A stretch of 64,000 bases of DNA from Pseudanabaena sp. ABRG5-3 (GCF_003967015.1 NZ_AP017560.1:1302001-1366000), one strand, 5' to 3'. Numbered from the stretch's first letter, positions 54,962-64,000 are shown. The notes: generated by a model from the sequence alone, not told the origin. Numbers and translations: made by a program.

Positions 54962-57883
54962 GTGGCATCACTTCACCAGCCAATCTGGGTATTGTCCTTT
55001 GAAGAAGTCTATGAATCTCTCAAAACTAGTGCCAATGGATTATCACAGGACGAAGCTAGAAAAAGATTAGAGCAATTTGGTGCAAATGAATTACCTGAAC
55101 CTGTACAGCGTCCATTGTGGCTCAGATTTCTAGATCAATTGACCCACTTTATGGCTCTGTTGCTGTGGGTTGCGGGGATTTTAGCTTTTATTTCACGGAC
55201 TCCCGAACTAGGTTGGGCAATTTGGGCAGTCATTTGGATTAATGGAATTTTTAGTTTTTGGCAAGAGTTCCAGGCCGAGAAAGCCTTGTCTGCCCTAAAG
55301 AAAGTATTGCCGATGCAGGTCAAGGTTTATCGCGATGGCGAACTCAAGCAGATTCCTGCGCGAGAACTGGTGCGGGGCGATGTCATGCAATTAGAAGAAG
55401 GCGATCGCATTTCCGCAGATGCCCGTTTAATTTCCGCCGAAAGTCTATATCTCGATGTGTCGGTGATGACAGGGGAATCTCTGCCTGTGGCTCGGAATGC
55501 TTACCCTGTGAGATTACGGGAAGCCGTTTCAGTGCGTGGTGGTAAGACGATGCTACGCCAAGGGGAACAGCCCCTACAGGAAAGGGTCAATCCCTCGGAA
55601 ATTGCCAACCTTGTTTTAGCAGGTTCCACTGTGGCGGCTGGTCGAGCCGTAGCCGTAGTTTATTCGACGGGCGCAGAAACTGAGTTTGGACAGGTGGCGC
55701 ATTTGACCACAGTGGTGAAGCGCGATCCCAGTACCTTAGAAGTGCAAGTGGCGCGGATCGTGCGAATCATTACCGCGATCGCAGTCAGTATGGGCGTACT
55801 GATCTTTTTGTTGGCATACTTTCTCGTTGGCATAGAAGTAAAAGAAAGCTTTATTTTTGCGATCGGCATTATTGTGGCTCTAGTGCCAGAGGGACTATTA
55901 CCAACTGTCACCTTGTCTTTAGCGATCGGGGTACGCCGCATGGCAAGAAAGAATGCTCTGGTGCGAAGACTTTCGGCAGTGGAGTCTCTGAGTGCGACTA
56001 CGGTCATTTGCACCGATAAAACAGGCACATTAACCAAAAATGAAATGACGGTGCGTTACCTCTGGCTACCAACGCAACCCGATCGCGAGGCTAATCATGC
56101 TGATAGTTCTGCAAATCAAAACCAATTAATTGAAGTCACAGGCGCAGGTTACGATCCCACCAGTGGTCAAGTCCATCTCCCCGCAGATTCCGAAATTGCA
56201 TGGAAAGCCAAAATTCTACTCATTGGTTCTGCACTTTGTTCTAATGCCCGTTTAGTCCATCTCAATGCCCCCAGTCGCTGGCAAGAAATTGGTGATCCCA
56301 CGGAAGCGGCTCTCTTGGTAGCAGCAGCAAAAGCAGAATTAAATTTAGAAGAATTACAAAAGCAGTTTCCGCGATTACGGGAAATTCCCTTTGACTCACG
56401 CCGCCTCATGATGACCGTCATTTTAAATTGGCAATCATCAGCATTATGGAAGGATGAACTTCCCAATCTTGCTTTTACTAAAGGCGCACCCTTAGAAGTT
56501 CTTAAACATTGTCATTGGATTTTGCGTGATGGTGAGCAGCAGGAATTGACCCATGACTATTGGCAGGAAGTGGTCACGGCAAATGATGATTTGGCGAAGC
56601 AAGGTTTTCGGGTATTAGGGCTGGCGGCGCGACGGGGTGGACAGGAACTAATCGATCTTAAGGCTCAAGATTTAGAGCAAAATCTGATCTTCATTGGTCT
56701 AATTGCCATGTTCGATCCACCTCGCGATGAAGTCCCCAAGGCGATCGCCCAATGTCATCAAGCAGGTATCAAAGTCACGATGGTAACGGGAGATTACGGA
56801 CTCACTGCCGAGGCGATCGCCCATCAAATTGGACTAGTTGGCGATCGCGTGCGGGTCGTCACAGGCGAGGGCATGGGTCATCTTTCCGACGCGCAACTAC
56901 GCCAAGTTGTGAAATATCGGCATGGACTGGTATTCGCGCGAATGTCCCCTGAGCATAAATTGCGCTTAGTACAAGCCTATAAGAGTATTGGCGAAGTTGT
57001 TGCAGTCACAGGTGATGGGGTAAATGATGCACCTGCATTACGTGCGGCGAATATTGGCGTGGCAATGGGACAGAATGGTACGGATGTAGCGCGAGAGGCT
57101 GCGGATATTGTGCTGACCGATGATAACTTTGCGACGATTGTGGTAGCGATCGAGCAGGGGCGATCGGTATATCAAAATATTCGCAAGTTTATGACCTACA
57201 TTTTGGCATCCAATGTCGCGGAACTAGTGCCATTTCTGGCGATGGTGATCTTCAAAATCCCCCCTGCATTGATCATTATGCAAATTCTGATCGTTGATTT
57301 AGGAACGGATATTTTACCTGCTCTCGCCTTAGGAACCGAACGCGCCGAATTAGGAACGATGCAGTTGCCACCCCGCGCCAAGTCGAAACCATTGCTCGAT
57401 CGCTCTTTGTTATTACGGGCTTACTGTTTCTTAGGTCTCATTGAGGCAGCATTAGGGATGTTCGGCTTCTTCTGGGTGTGGCACAGCTATGGATATGACT
57501 TCAACTCCCTGCAAGCGATCGCACCTGCGATTCTTTCCCATACTACTAACCCAGAAATCACTTTCATTTATGCTCAAGCAACCACGATGACTTTAGCGAT
57601 CATCGTGGCATGTCAAGATGGTAATGTTTTTGCCTGTCGTTCCGAGCAAACTTCGATCTTCCGAATCGGTTTCTTCTCCAATCCTTTCATCTGGTTAGGA
57701 ATCGCGACAGAATGGATCTTGATTATCTCAATTATTGAATTTTCACCCCTACGCCAAATCTTTGCGACTGCGCCCCTAACTACTTGGCAATGGTTACTCT
57801 TGCTAATCTGTCCTCCAATTTTGCTAGGCGCAGAGGAACTTCGCAAATCATTCCTTCGCAATCGTAAAAGACAGAGCCGATAA
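54962..57883 (+). CDS. Cation-transporting P-type ATPase, Na/K-ATPase-like (P2)
   Basis: 973 residues from a GTG start, with a GAGG ahead of it. Motifs: VSVMTGESLPV (actuator), VICTDKTGTLTKNEMTV (phosphorylated Asp), GDPTEAALLVAA (nucleotide domain), MVTGDYGLTAEAIA and VTGDGVNDAPALRAANIGVA. M4 reads VPEGLLPTVTLSLAIG and M6 VDLGTDILPALALGTERAE, close to the Na/K-ATPase type rather than to SERCA (which has PEGLPAV). It probably exports Na+ or exchanges cations at the plasma membrane. Tail-to-tail with the kdp genes. Confidence 0.92.
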   Translation: MASLHQPIWVLSFEEVYESLKTSANGLSQDEARKRLEQFGANELPEPVQRPLWLRFLDQLTHFMALLLWVAGILAFISRTPELGWAIWAVIWINGIFSFWQEFQAEKALSALKKVLPMQVKVYRDGELKQIPARELVRGDVMQLEEGDRISADARLISAESLYLDVSVMTGESLPVARNAYPVRLREAVSVRGGKTMLRQGEQPLQERVNPSEIANLVLAGSTVAAGRAVAVVYSTGAETEFGQVAHLTTVVKRDPSTLEVQVARIVRIITAIAVSMGVLIFLLAYFLVGIEVKESFIFAIGIIVALVPEGLLPTVTLSLAIGVRRMARKNALVRRLSAVESLSATTVICTDKTGTLTKNEMTVRYLWLPTQPDREANHADSSANQNQLIEVTGAGYDPTSGQVHLPADSEIAWKAKILLIGSALCSNARLVHLNAPSRWQEIGDPTEAALLVAAAKAELNLEELQKQFPRLREIPFDSRRLMMTVILNWQSSALWKDELPNLAFTKGAPLEVLKHCHWILRDGEQQELTHDYWQEVVTANDDLAKQGFRVLGLAARRGGQELIDLKAQDLEQNLIFIGLIAMFDPPRDEVPKAIAQCHQAGIKVTMVTGDYGLTAEAIAHQIGLVGDRVRVVTGEGMGHLSDAQLRQVVKYRHGLVFARMSPEHKLRLVQAYKSIGEVVAVTGDGVNDAPALRAANIGVAMGQNGTDVAREAADIVLTDDNFATIVVAIEQGRSVYQNIRKFMTYILASNVAELVPFLAMVIFKIPPALIIMQILIVDLGTDILPALALGTERAELGTMQLPPRAKSKPLLDRSLLLRAYCFLGLIEAALGMFGFFWVWHSYGYDFNSLQAIAPAILSHTTNPEITFIYAQATTMTLAIIVACQDGNVFACRSEQTSIFRIGFFSNPFIWLGIATEWILIISIIEFSPLRQIFATAPLTTWQWLLLLICPPILLGAEELRKSFLRNRKRQSR

Positions 57884-57885
57884 TC

Positions 57886-57926
57886 ATCTGTAGATAGAAT
57901 GCACAAAGTGTATTCTATCTACAGAT
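57886..57926. terminator. Bidirectional 19-bp triloop hairpin
   Basis: ATCTGTAGATAGAATGCAC, loop AAA, then its complement with one G-T pair. It separates the ATPase and kdpD stops and overlaps the latter. Confidence 0.75.
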
Positions 57927-59025
57927 CTGAGGTCTTACTTGTAGAAATAATGTGAATATCGACATTTTTGAGAAGCCTTAAAATCCTTTGGGTGAGAGAA
58001 CCCTTAAATAAAATTTGCCAACGTGATTTCTGGCTTTCACCCATGACGATTTGCGTGACTCGATAGCTTTTTGCCGTATCGACGATCGCTTTTAAGGCGT
58101 TACCATCACGCACACGGATAAAAGTCCCTTCAAACTCCTTACATAGACGCTCACAGGTTTCAATATGCAAGCTTTCCGCCTTAGTCAAAAAGCGATCGGG
58201 ATCATCAACAAATAAAACATATAGCTGAGCGTGCATATAGTTCGCAATCCTTGCCCCTCTTCTCAGTAATTGCAGCGAATTAGGATAGGTGGAAACGCAG
58301 ACTAAAACTCGCTCGTGAATATTACAAACAGGATTTGTGGAAGGCACTGACTGATCATGAGCTTCCAGATCGTCTTCGATATTATCAGCAATCTCCCGCA
58401 GTGCTAACTCTCGTAAAGCTATCAAATGACGACGCTGAAAGAAATTATTCAGAGATTGATCGATTTTTTCAGGAGCATAGATTTTGCCATCGCGTAGACG
58501 TTCTTGGAGAGTCTCAGGGGTAACGTCAACAACGACGACTTCATCGGCATCTTCTAAAATGCGATCGGGAATACGCTCCCGCACAATTATGCCTGTAATC
58601 TTTGCTACAGTGTCATTTAAGCTCTCGATATGTTGAATATTTACAGTGGAATAAACATCAATCCCTGCTTCTAAAAGTATTGCCACATCTTGATAACGCT
58701 TTTCTCGTTCGGAATTTGGCACATTCGTATGGGCTAATTCATCTACCAATACTAGCTGTGGCTGCCGTTTAAGAATTGCCTCAGTATCCATTTCCGTAAG
58801 AGTCACAGAATTACAAGTAATCTGTTGTCGGGGAACTAGTTCTAAACCTCTTGCCTTTTCTGCGGTTTCAACACGGTTATGGGTTTCCAATAGTCCAATG
58901 ACCACATCAATCCCCTCAGCACGTAGCCGATGCCCTTCCTCTAGCATCCGATAGGTTTTACCGACTCCTGGACTCATGCCGATAAATATTTTATGTTTGC
59001 CACGTCGATGAGCTTTAATCATCAT
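57919..59025 (-). CDS. kdpD: Short KdpD (N-terminal KdpD and universal-stress domains only)
   Basis: About 368 residues from ATG 59023-59025, which gives MIKAHRRGKHKIFIGMSPGV; the longer upstream frame to 59115 adds a non-conserved 30 residues and overlaps the next gene. KdpD domain: GMSPGVGKTYRMLEEGHRLR (Walker A-like), VVIGLLETHNRVET, LVLVDELAHTNVP. C-terminal USP-like domain: VLVCVSTYPNSLQLLRRGAR, VMGESQKSRWQ. Transmembrane, GAF and histidine kinase parts of E. coli KdpD are absent, as known for cyanobacterial KdpD. It probably modulates a separate kinase or the transporter in response to K+ or c-di-AMP-type signals. Confidence 0.93.
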   Translation of the reverse strand: MMIKAHRRGKHKIFIGMSPGVGKTYRMLEEGHRLRAEGIDVVIGLLETHNRVETAEKARGLELVPRQQITCNSVTLTEMDTEAILKRQPQLVLVDELAHTNVPNSEREKRYQDVAILLEAGIDVYSTVNIQHIESLNDTVAKITGIIVRERIPDRILEDADEVVVVDVTPETLQERLRDGKIYAPEKIDQSLNNFFQRRHLIALRELALREIADNIEDDLEAHDQSVPSTNPVCNIHERVLVCVSTYPNSLQLLRRGARIANYMHAQLYVLFVDDPDRFLTKAESLHIETCERLCKEFEGTFIRVRDGNALKAIVDTAKSYRVTQIVMGESQKSRWQILFKGSLTQRILRLLKNVDIHIISTSKTSDL

Positions 59026-59088
59026 ATTTGCCCACTTTGTTTGAATATTGTATGCTAGGTTTGGAACGGGTCTAGTTCTATATATGTA

Positions 59089-59286
59089 ATGGGTAGAAAG
59101 TTTGATCATAAACAAGTTGATGCGATCGCTAATAAATACAAGATGTCATTCGAGCAAAGAAAAGCCTTTGGTAAATTTATTGAGCAAGAAAAGAAACATG
59201 GCTATGGTGGTACTTTAAATTATAGAAAAGATTTTACTTGGGAAGAACTTGCCCAGAAAGCTCAAGAATTTTTAGAGGAGATTTAA
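59089..59286 (+). CDS. Small protein resembling a polymorphic-toxin C-terminal tip
   Basis: 65 residues (FDHKQVDAIANKYKMSFEQR, KAFGKFIEQEKKHGYGGTLN, FTWEELAQKAQEFLEEI). From memory this pattern occurs at the extreme C-terminus of some Rhs/polymorphic toxins, but I cannot verify it. The frame stays open for ten codons upstream of the ATG, so it may be the surviving end of a longer gene. No strong ribosome binding site precedes the ATG. It overlaps only the rejected upstream extension of kdpD. Confidence 0.55.
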   Translation: MGRKFDHKQVDAIANKYKMSFEQRKAFGKFIEQEKKHGYGGTLNYRKDFTWEELAQKAQEFLEEI

Positions 59287-59288
59287 GC

Positions 59289-59831
59289 ATGGCAACTCAA
59301 ATTTCTATTCCTGATTCTCAGGCTACTTTAAAAGGAATTATGGAAGGACTTATTGGTGAAACTTGTCACCAAGTTGACTTTAGTTATGGTGATGAATTGC
59401 AATTGGATTTTGGCGAAATGACAGCTTATGCTCATCCTAAGTTAGCACATTTATCTAAGGGAAGTTGGCAATTAAGTACAAGAGCAACTGAATGGACTTT
59501 AAGGCAAAACAATAAAGTCTTAATATCTGAGATTGATAACTATAACAAAGCAGAAATAGATCCTATCCTTTGGGATTTAAATAATCCCGAAATTGCAGTT
59601 TTACATAAGGTTCAACAATTGCAAGGGAAAAAGATGAATGATTTTATCATTGATGTGAATTCGATGGGATTGATCTTATTTTTTGAAGATAATTATCAGC
59701 TTGTTTTAAAGACAGATTTACAAGATGATTCTGGACTTTCTTATTGGGAGTTGATGCTGCCAAATGAGCAGATTTTAATAGTCGGTCCTGGATTATCTTG
59801 GCAATGTAAATCAATTCATGATCTAGTTTAA
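59289..59831 (+). CDS. Hypothetical protein, possible immunity partner
   Basis: 180 residues from ATG 59289 (MATQISIPDSQATLKGIMEG), two bases after the preceding stop and preceded by GAGGAG, so co-translated with the 65-residue gene. A longer frame from 59238 is rejected because it overlaps that gene. Soluble, mixed alpha/beta (VDFSYGDELQLDFGEMTAYA, GLSYWELMLPNEQILIVGPG). Not recognised. Pair order and spacing resemble toxin-immunity cassettes; this is inference only. Confidence 0.6.
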   Translation: MATQISIPDSQATLKGIMEGLIGETCHQVDFSYGDELQLDFGEMTAYAHPKLAHLSKGSWQLSTRATEWTLRQNNKVLISEIDNYNKAEIDPILWDLNNPEIAVLHKVQQLQGKKMNDFIIDVNSMGLILFFEDNYQLVLKTDLQDDSGLSYWELMLPNEQILIVGPGLSWQCKSIHDLV

Positions 59832-59882
59832 GTTCAACTCACTTAAACCGTAATTGCCAAAAATCAGGATCAAAGAGGGCTA

Positions 59883-60515
59883 TTAATTAGGTAAATTGTC
59901 TAAAGCTAAGTTTAACTTCAATACATTCACGCCATCTTCACCAAAAATGCTAAGGAAACGGTGTTCAGTATTTTGTTGAATTAATGTTTCCAGCTTACTA
60001 GGTTCAACTTTGCGAGCTAGAGCTACTTTTTGAATTTGAGCTTTCGCAGCTTCAGGCGTGATGTGCGGGTCTAGACTAGAACCAGAAGTATAAATCAAAT
60101 CTGCGGTGGGTTTAATACCTGCTGTTTGCAGTCTTGGGATATCTCCTGCGATCGCCTTACTAGGATCGGGATCGGATTTACCTTTAATGCGGTCTAAAAG
60201 TGTGGGATTGCTAGGTGCGAGATTACTTGCGCCCGAAACCCCTGTTTTGAGAATATTAGCGCTGTCATTTTTAGGGTCGGCGGTGCTGTAGTTGGTAGTG
60301 CTAGGGCGACTGTTGAAATATTTGTCACTGGTAAATGGTTGTCCGATCAGTGCAGAACCAACTATTTGACCTTGAGCATTACGGATGAGGCTGCCATTGG
60401 CTTGATTTGAGAGAAATGGTAATTGTGCGATCGCTAATATTCCAAACGGATAAATCACAGCGACAAGTATCCAGAGAACAAGAGTGGCACGAATAGCTTT
60501 AATAATTTCGTTCAT
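59883..60515 (-). CDS. kdpC: K+-transporting ATPase subunit KdpC
   Basis: 210 residues: one N-terminal transmembrane helix (ATLVLWILVAVIYPFGILAI) and an exported soluble domain with IVGSALIGQPFTSDKYFNSR, the KdpC GQ-FT-YF signature, and SGSSLDPHITPEAAKAQ near the end. KdpC stabilises the KdpAB complex and is needed for ATP-driven K+ uptake. It is the last gene of the minus-strand kdpA-B-G-C run before the inserted pair and kdpD. Confidence 0.96.
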   Translation of the reverse strand: MNEIIKAIRATLVLWILVAVIYPFGILAIAQLPFLSNQANGSLIRNAQGQIVGSALIGQPFTSDKYFNSRPSTTNYSTADPKNDSANILKTGVSGASNLAPSNPTLLDRIKGKSDPDPSKAIAGDIPRLQTAGIKPTADLIYTSGSSLDPHITPEAAKAQIQKVALARKVEPSKLETLIQQNTEHRFLSIFGEDGVNVLKLNLALDNLPN

Positions 60516-60519
60516 AATT

Positions 60520-60783
60520 TTAAAACTTCTCAGGTTGAAACATCACAACAAATAGATAGATGGAGAATGCAAAGGTAGCAATGCCTAAAAGTCCTAGAGC
60601 GTAGGCTTGGAATTTGGTGAAGCTTTCGGCATTGGCGGCATAGACCGCAGGCGCAACGATGAGGTTTAGACAGAGAGCAAAGAAGAGATATTTGGGATAT
60701 TTCTTTTGAGTTGCGAGTTGCCAAATTTCAGTGAAATCTGAGATCGGGAAATTACTAGTAAAAGGTAATGGCGATTTTTTCAT
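60520..60783 (-). CDS. kdpG: Small membrane protein KdpG-like
   Basis: 87 residues with two transmembrane segments (YLFFALCLNLIVAPAVYAA and YALGLLGIATFAFSIYLFVV) ending MFQPEKF, the tail also seen in KdpF-type peptides. Position between kdpB and kdpC matches KdpG of Anabaena kdp operons; the C-terminal helix resembles KdpF, which stabilises the pump. Four bases separate it from kdpC, so the two are co-transcribed. Confidence 0.8.
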   Translation of the reverse strand: MKKSPLPFTSNFPISDFTEIWQLATQKKYPKYLFFALCLNLIVAPAVYAANAESFTKFQAYALGLLGIATFAFSIYLFVVMFQPEKF

Positions 60784-60817
60784 AATGGTTATGGAGTTTG
60801 GATTTAGTTCGCTAAGG

Positions 60818-60837
60818 CAAGGGGCTTAAGCCCCTTG
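60818..60837. repeat. Palindrome between kdpB and kdpG
   Basis: CAAGGGGCTTAAGCCCCTTG, the same palindrome as after pdxA (2404-2425). Inside the operon it could stabilise or attenuate the transcript rather than end it. Confidence 0.65.
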
Positions 60838-62922
60838 TTAAGTAATTGGGAGAAGAATATCAATGAACTTGATGGCAATAAATGGAGCAATTACGCCGCC
60901 TAGTCCGTAGAGGAGAATATTGCGTTGGAGGAGTTGATCGGCGGTGAGAGGTCGAAATTTAACACCTTTGAGCGCCAAGGGAATTAGGGCAGGAATGATC
61001 AAAGCGTTGTAGATTAATGCTGAGAGAATGGCGGATTGAGGACTCTTGAGACCCATGATATTTAATGTGCCAATCCCTGCAGCAGCAAAGATCGTGGGGA
61101 TAATTGCGAAATATTTGGCGATGTCATTGGCGATCGAAAAAGTGGTCAATGCACCGCGAGTAATCAACAACTGTTTACCGATCGCCACAAGATCGATTAA
61201 CTTAGTCGGATCGCTATCCAAATCCACCATATTTGCGGCTTCTTTAGCGGCTTGTGTGCCTGAGTTCATGGCTACGCCCACATTTGCCTGAGCCAAGGCA
61301 GGAGCGTCATTTGTACCATCACCTGTCATTGCTACTAGCTTGCCCTGAGCCTGTTCGCTACGAATGACTTCAATTTTATCTTCGGGAGTTGCCTCAGCGA
61401 TGAAGTCATCGACACCTGCCTCTTGAGCAATTACGGAAGCAGTAATCTGGTTATCGCCTGTGAGCATGATCGTGCGGACACCCATGCGTCGCAGTTGATC
61501 GAAACGTTCGCGTAATCCGGGTTTGACAATATCCTTGAGATAGATGACTCCGTATAGGTCGCCGCCCTGACATAAGCCCAAGGGAGTGCCGCCTAATTTT
61601 GAGACTTTCTCATAGGCAGATTCAAATTCCTCTGGAACATGTCCAGCACGCGATCGCACAAAGCCTCGAATTGCATCTACGGCTCCCTTGCGAACTTCGA
61701 TATTTTCGGGTAAATCCGTGCCACTCATGCGGGTACGTGCCGAGAAGTCAATGCCTTTAGCTTGGTTGCGATCGAATTTAACCACAGCTCCCGATTGTTC
61801 GGCTAATTGCACGATGGAGCGCCCTTCAGGGGTTTCATCAAAGATGCTTGCAGCAAGGGCAACCGTAGCAACTTCAGCGAGGCTGTGACCATTCACAGGG
61901 ATAAACTCATCGGCGAGGCGATTACCGAGAGTAATTGTGCCAGTCTTATCGAGAACAAGGGTATTGATATCACCGCAAGCTTCGACAGCACGACCAGAGG
62001 TGGCAATCACGTTAAATTGGGCGACTCGATCCATACCCGCAATCCCGATCGCACTGAGTAATCCGCCAATCGTCGTCGGAATCAGCGCCACTAAGAGGGA
62101 CACCAAAATCGCGATCGTGGTGGGCGTATTTACATAATTGGCGAGGGGAGTCATCGTTGCCACGACGATCAGAAATACCTGTGTTAGCACAGTTAGCAGT
62201 ACCGTCAAGGCAATTTCGTTAGGAGTTTTTGTGCGCTCGGCTCCTTCGACTAGGGCAATCATGCGATCGATAAATCCCTGTCCGGGGTCGGCAGTAATCC
62301 GAATCGTCAATTCATCGGAAACTACGCGAGTACCACCCGTAACAGAACTAGCAATATCTGTCCCTGGTTGTTTGAGAACGGGAGCCGATTCACCTGTGAT
62401 GGCGGATTCATCAACAGAAGCTAAACCTGCAATCACCTCACCATCGGCAGGAATCATCTCACCGATCGCTACTTTCACCAAGTCACCACGCCGCAATTCT
62501 GTAGAGCTAGTGGGCTGCACCGTGCCATCGGGCAGAACTTTACGAGCGATCGTATCCGATCGCGTAGTTCGTAAGGAATCGGCTTGGGCTTTACCGCGTC
62601 CCTCGGCGATCGCTTCTGCGAAGTTGGCAAATACCACTGTAAAAAATAGAATGATTGTAATTGAGCCATTGAGAAGCCGTTGTTGGTTGAGATCGGCTTG
62701 GACATTACCGAATAGATTCGGATCGATGGTGACAAGTAAAGTCACCAATGTCCCAACCCAAACCATAAACATGACAGGATTTCGTACTGCAATTTTAGGA
62801 TTCAGTTTACGGAAGGCATCGCGAACAGCACGTTGGTAGAGTCCTGCCATTGAGGCTTTGGGCGTATGTTTACGCGAGTCGCGAGTGCCGCTAGGCATGG
62901 GTTTTAGTGAATTATTATTCAT
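60838..62922 (-). CDS. kdpB: K+-transporting P-type ATPase subunit KdpB
   Basis: 694 residues. P-type motifs: [30 protein letters not shown] (phosphorylated Asp), [40 protein letters not shown]. The N-terminal [20 protein letters not shown] is typical KdpB. It hydrolyses ATP to drive K+ uptake through KdpA. Start ATG at 62920-62922. It is separated from kdpA by a 137-bp gap holding a dispersed repeat. Confidence 0.97.
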   Translation of the reverse strand: MNNNSLKPMPSGTRDSRKHTPKASMAGLYQRAVRDAFRKLNPKIAVRNPVMFMVWVGTLVTLLVTIDPNLFGNVQADLNQQRLLNGSITIILFFTVVFANFAEAIAEGRGKAQADSLRTTRSDTIARKVLPDGTVQPTSSTELRRGDLVKVAIGEMIPADGEVIAGLASVDESAITGESAPVLKQPGTDIASSVTGGTRVVSDELTIRITADPGQGFIDRMIALVEGAERTKTPNEIALTVLLTVLTQVFLIVVATMTPLANYVNTPTTIAILVSLLVALIPTTIGGLLSAIGIAGMDRVAQFNVIATSGRAVEACGDINTLVLDKTGTITLGNRLADEFIPVNGHSLAEVATVALAASIFDETPEGRSIVQLAEQSGAVVKFDRNQAKGIDFSARTRMSGTDLPENIEVRKGAVDAIRGFVRSRAGHVPEEFESAYEKVSKLGGTPLGLCQGGDLYGVIYLKDIVKPGLRERFDQLRRMGVRTIMLTGDNQITASVIAQEAGVDDFIAEATPEDKIEVIRSEQAQGKLVAMTGDGTNDAPALAQANVGVAMNSGTQAAKEAANMVDLDSDPTKLIDLVAIGKQLLITRGALTTFSIANDIAKYFAIIPTIFAAAGIGTLNIMGLKSPQSAILSALIYNALIIPALIPLALKGVKFRPLTADQLLQRNILLYGLGGVIAPFIAIKFIDILLPIT

Positions 62923-62959
62923 AGAATTTAGGAATAGAAGTTATATGGAAGTTTTTAAG

Positions 62960-63061
62960 ACCCTCACCCCTAGCCCCTCTCCCAAAGGGGGAGAGGGGAA
63001 TAAGAAATATCTCTTTCTCCCCTTCTCCCTTTCTGGGAGAAGGGGTTGGGGGATGAGGGCT
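62960..63061. repeat. Dispersed 100-bp repeat of two G/C-rich hairpins (copy 2)
   Basis: Starts ACCCTCACCCCTAGCCCC and ends GGGGGATGAGGGCT, matching copy 1 at 19255-19354. It fills nearly all of the kdpA-kdpB gap and touches the kdpA stop codon. Confidence 0.75.
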
Positions 63062-64000
63062 ATCCTCCCCTAGCAATCAAGAATGCTTCGGCAATAGAAC
63101 CAAGAGCCAGTACAGGAAAGAAAGTTAAAGCTCCCATAATCAAAATCACACCTGCGGTGACTGTGGTAAATAGAACAGTATCGGTGCGAAGTGTCCCTGT
63201 AGTCATTGCCACAGGCTGTTTACGCGAGATGCCATCCGCTAGAAGCAACAAGGCGATCGCAGGAATATAACGCCCACCTAACAAACTTACGGAAGTGCTG
63301 AGATTCCACCATAGAGCAGAGCTTGCGGGTTGAGTATCCGCTAAGCCTTCAAAACCAGAACCATTATTGGCGGCTGCCGAGGCATATTCATAGACAACTT
63401 GCGAGAGTCCGTGAAATCCAGAATTGCTAATGCCAGCCAACTGATCGGGAAATGCTAAGGCGATCGCACTAGGGATCAGGATAAAAATTGGATGGATTAG
63501 CAAAATCAAGAAACTTGTTAAAACCACTTCATTTTTCTCAATCTTTCGTCCAAAAAATTCTGGTGTTCTACCCACCATCAGCCCTGTCACAAATACCGCC
63601 AAAATCAAGTAGGCAAATAAATAGGCTGTTCCCGTTCCCTGTCCGCCCCAAATGATTTGCAGGAAGAGATTCGACAGGGTAATAAACCCACCACTAGGCA
63701 TGAGTGAATCGTGCATGGAATTCACTGCACCCGTCATCGTTCCTGTGGTGGTCACAGCAAATAGAGCCGATTGCGCCCAACCGAAGCGAACTTCTTTTCC
63801 TTCAAAGTTAGGGCTTTGCGAACCAAGTAACGTATTCACCAAAGGATTGCCTTGGTATTCACCAATTCCTACCACGACAATAAAACTTACATAGAGAATG
63901 AATACCATTCCAAAAATGAGCCAAGCTTGCTTCCGATTATTGGCAATTTCGCCATAGGCAAAAATTAGGGCTGTAGGAATGGAAATCATCGTCAAAATCT
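63060..64000 (-). CDS. kdpA: K+-transporting ATPase subunit KdpA (5' end cut by window edge)
   Basis: The C-terminal 313 residues are visible; the family is about 560. KdpA is the SKT-superfamily channel-like subunit that binds and translocates K+. Visible are selectivity-loop-type segments [20 protein letters not shown] and [20 protein letters not shown], the transmembrane stretches between them, and the conserved C-terminus ([14 protein letters not shown]). Gene order from the right edge leftward is kdpA, kdpB, kdpG, kdpC. Confidence 0.96.
   Translation of the reverse strand, partial: ILTMISIPTALIFAYGEIANNRKQAWLIFGMVFILYVSFIVVVGIGEYQGNPLVNTLLGSQSPNFEGKEVRFGWAQSALFAVTTTGTMTGAVNSMHDSLMPSGGFITLSNLFLQIIWGGQGTGTAYLFAYLILAVFVTGLMVGRTPEFFGRKIEKNEVVLTSFLILLIHPIFILIPSAIALAFPDQLAGISNSGFHGLSQVVYEYASAAANNGSGFEGLADTQPASSALWWNLSTSVSLLGGRYIPAIALLLLADGISRKQPVAMTTGTLRTDTVLFTTVTAGVILIMGALTFFPVLALGSIAEAFLIARGG

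Noticed and set aside
57919-59115. Longer start (59115) for kdpD
   Set aside because: The extra 30 residues are not KdpD-like and overlap the divergent small gene; ATG at 59023-59025 gives the usual N-terminus.
59238-59831. Longer start (59238) for the second gene of the kdp-inserted pair
   Set aside because: It would overlap the 65-residue gene out of frame; ATG 59289 follows a GAGGAG and begins the conserved-looking part.

Overview
The window is a piece of a cyanobacterial chromosome. Three things show this: the octamer GCGATCGC (HIP1) occurs throughout, a photosystem I subunit gene (psaK) is present, and several families are typical of cyanobacteria (CYP120-like P450, short KdpD with KdpG, giant Ser/Thr-kinase/histidine-kinase hybrids, NACHT NTPases). 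A filamentous or Pseudanabaena-like freshwater lineage is plausible, but I cannot prove the genus.

Layout. 1-9 kb: dnaA (cut by the left edge), divergent pdxA, rplI, two probable lipoproteins (FecR-domain and a regulator beta-propeller), an MscS channel with a cyclic-nucleotide domain, and a REC-GGDEF-EAL protein. 9-25 kb: an 1800-residue kinase/ATPase/GAF/histidine-kinase hybrid, two secreted unknowns, a large zinc metalloprotease, a DUF2779/Cas4-like nuclease, a CHASE2 adenylate cyclase and a P450. 25-29 kb: first accessory block, a NACHT NTPase with an Asp/Arg/Ala/Leu low-complexity region followed by a VapBC-like module. 29-43.6 kb: mostly housekeeping (aminopeptidase P, alpha/beta hydrolase, nitroreductase, psaK, transglutaminase, desaturase, mercuric-reductase-like protein, DUF72, PsiE, a receiver protein, an ABC ATPase, a divergent L,D-transpeptidase-like protein) and tRNA-Ala(GGC). 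43.8-52.8 kb: second accessory block with a TPR protein, a HigBA-like module, a NACHT-leucine-rich-repeat gene split by a complete IS4-like element, a YefM-YoeB module whose toxin is frameshifted, a decayed TPR-gene tail, a MITE, a HAD-family RNA-repair-type protein and a dead VIT/CCC1 transporter. 52.8-64 kb: proA, an ISAs1-type remnant, a Na/K-type P-type ATPase, short kdpD, a possible toxin/immunity pair, then kdpC, kdpG, kdpB and kdpA (cut by the right edge).

How the parts work together. The kdp genes form a high-affinity K+ uptake ATPase with a truncated sensor, and a second cation ATPase sits tail to tail with kdpD. A CHASE2 cyclase and a cyclic-nucleotide-gated MscS-type channel in the same window suggest cAMP signalling to osmotic or ion control. 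The most unusual content is the pair of NACHT proteins, each carrying a rapidly evolving repeat domain and each flanked by toxin-antitoxin genes. This looks like a defence-type region; one gene has been inactivated by an IS whose precise removal restores a 1082-residue reading frame.

A genome-wide style feature is also visible. Most operons end in hairpins with long, nearly perfect stems and a three-base loop, flanked symmetrically so that they could terminate in both directions. Two 116-bp copies of a MITE with TA ends carry the same hairpin core.
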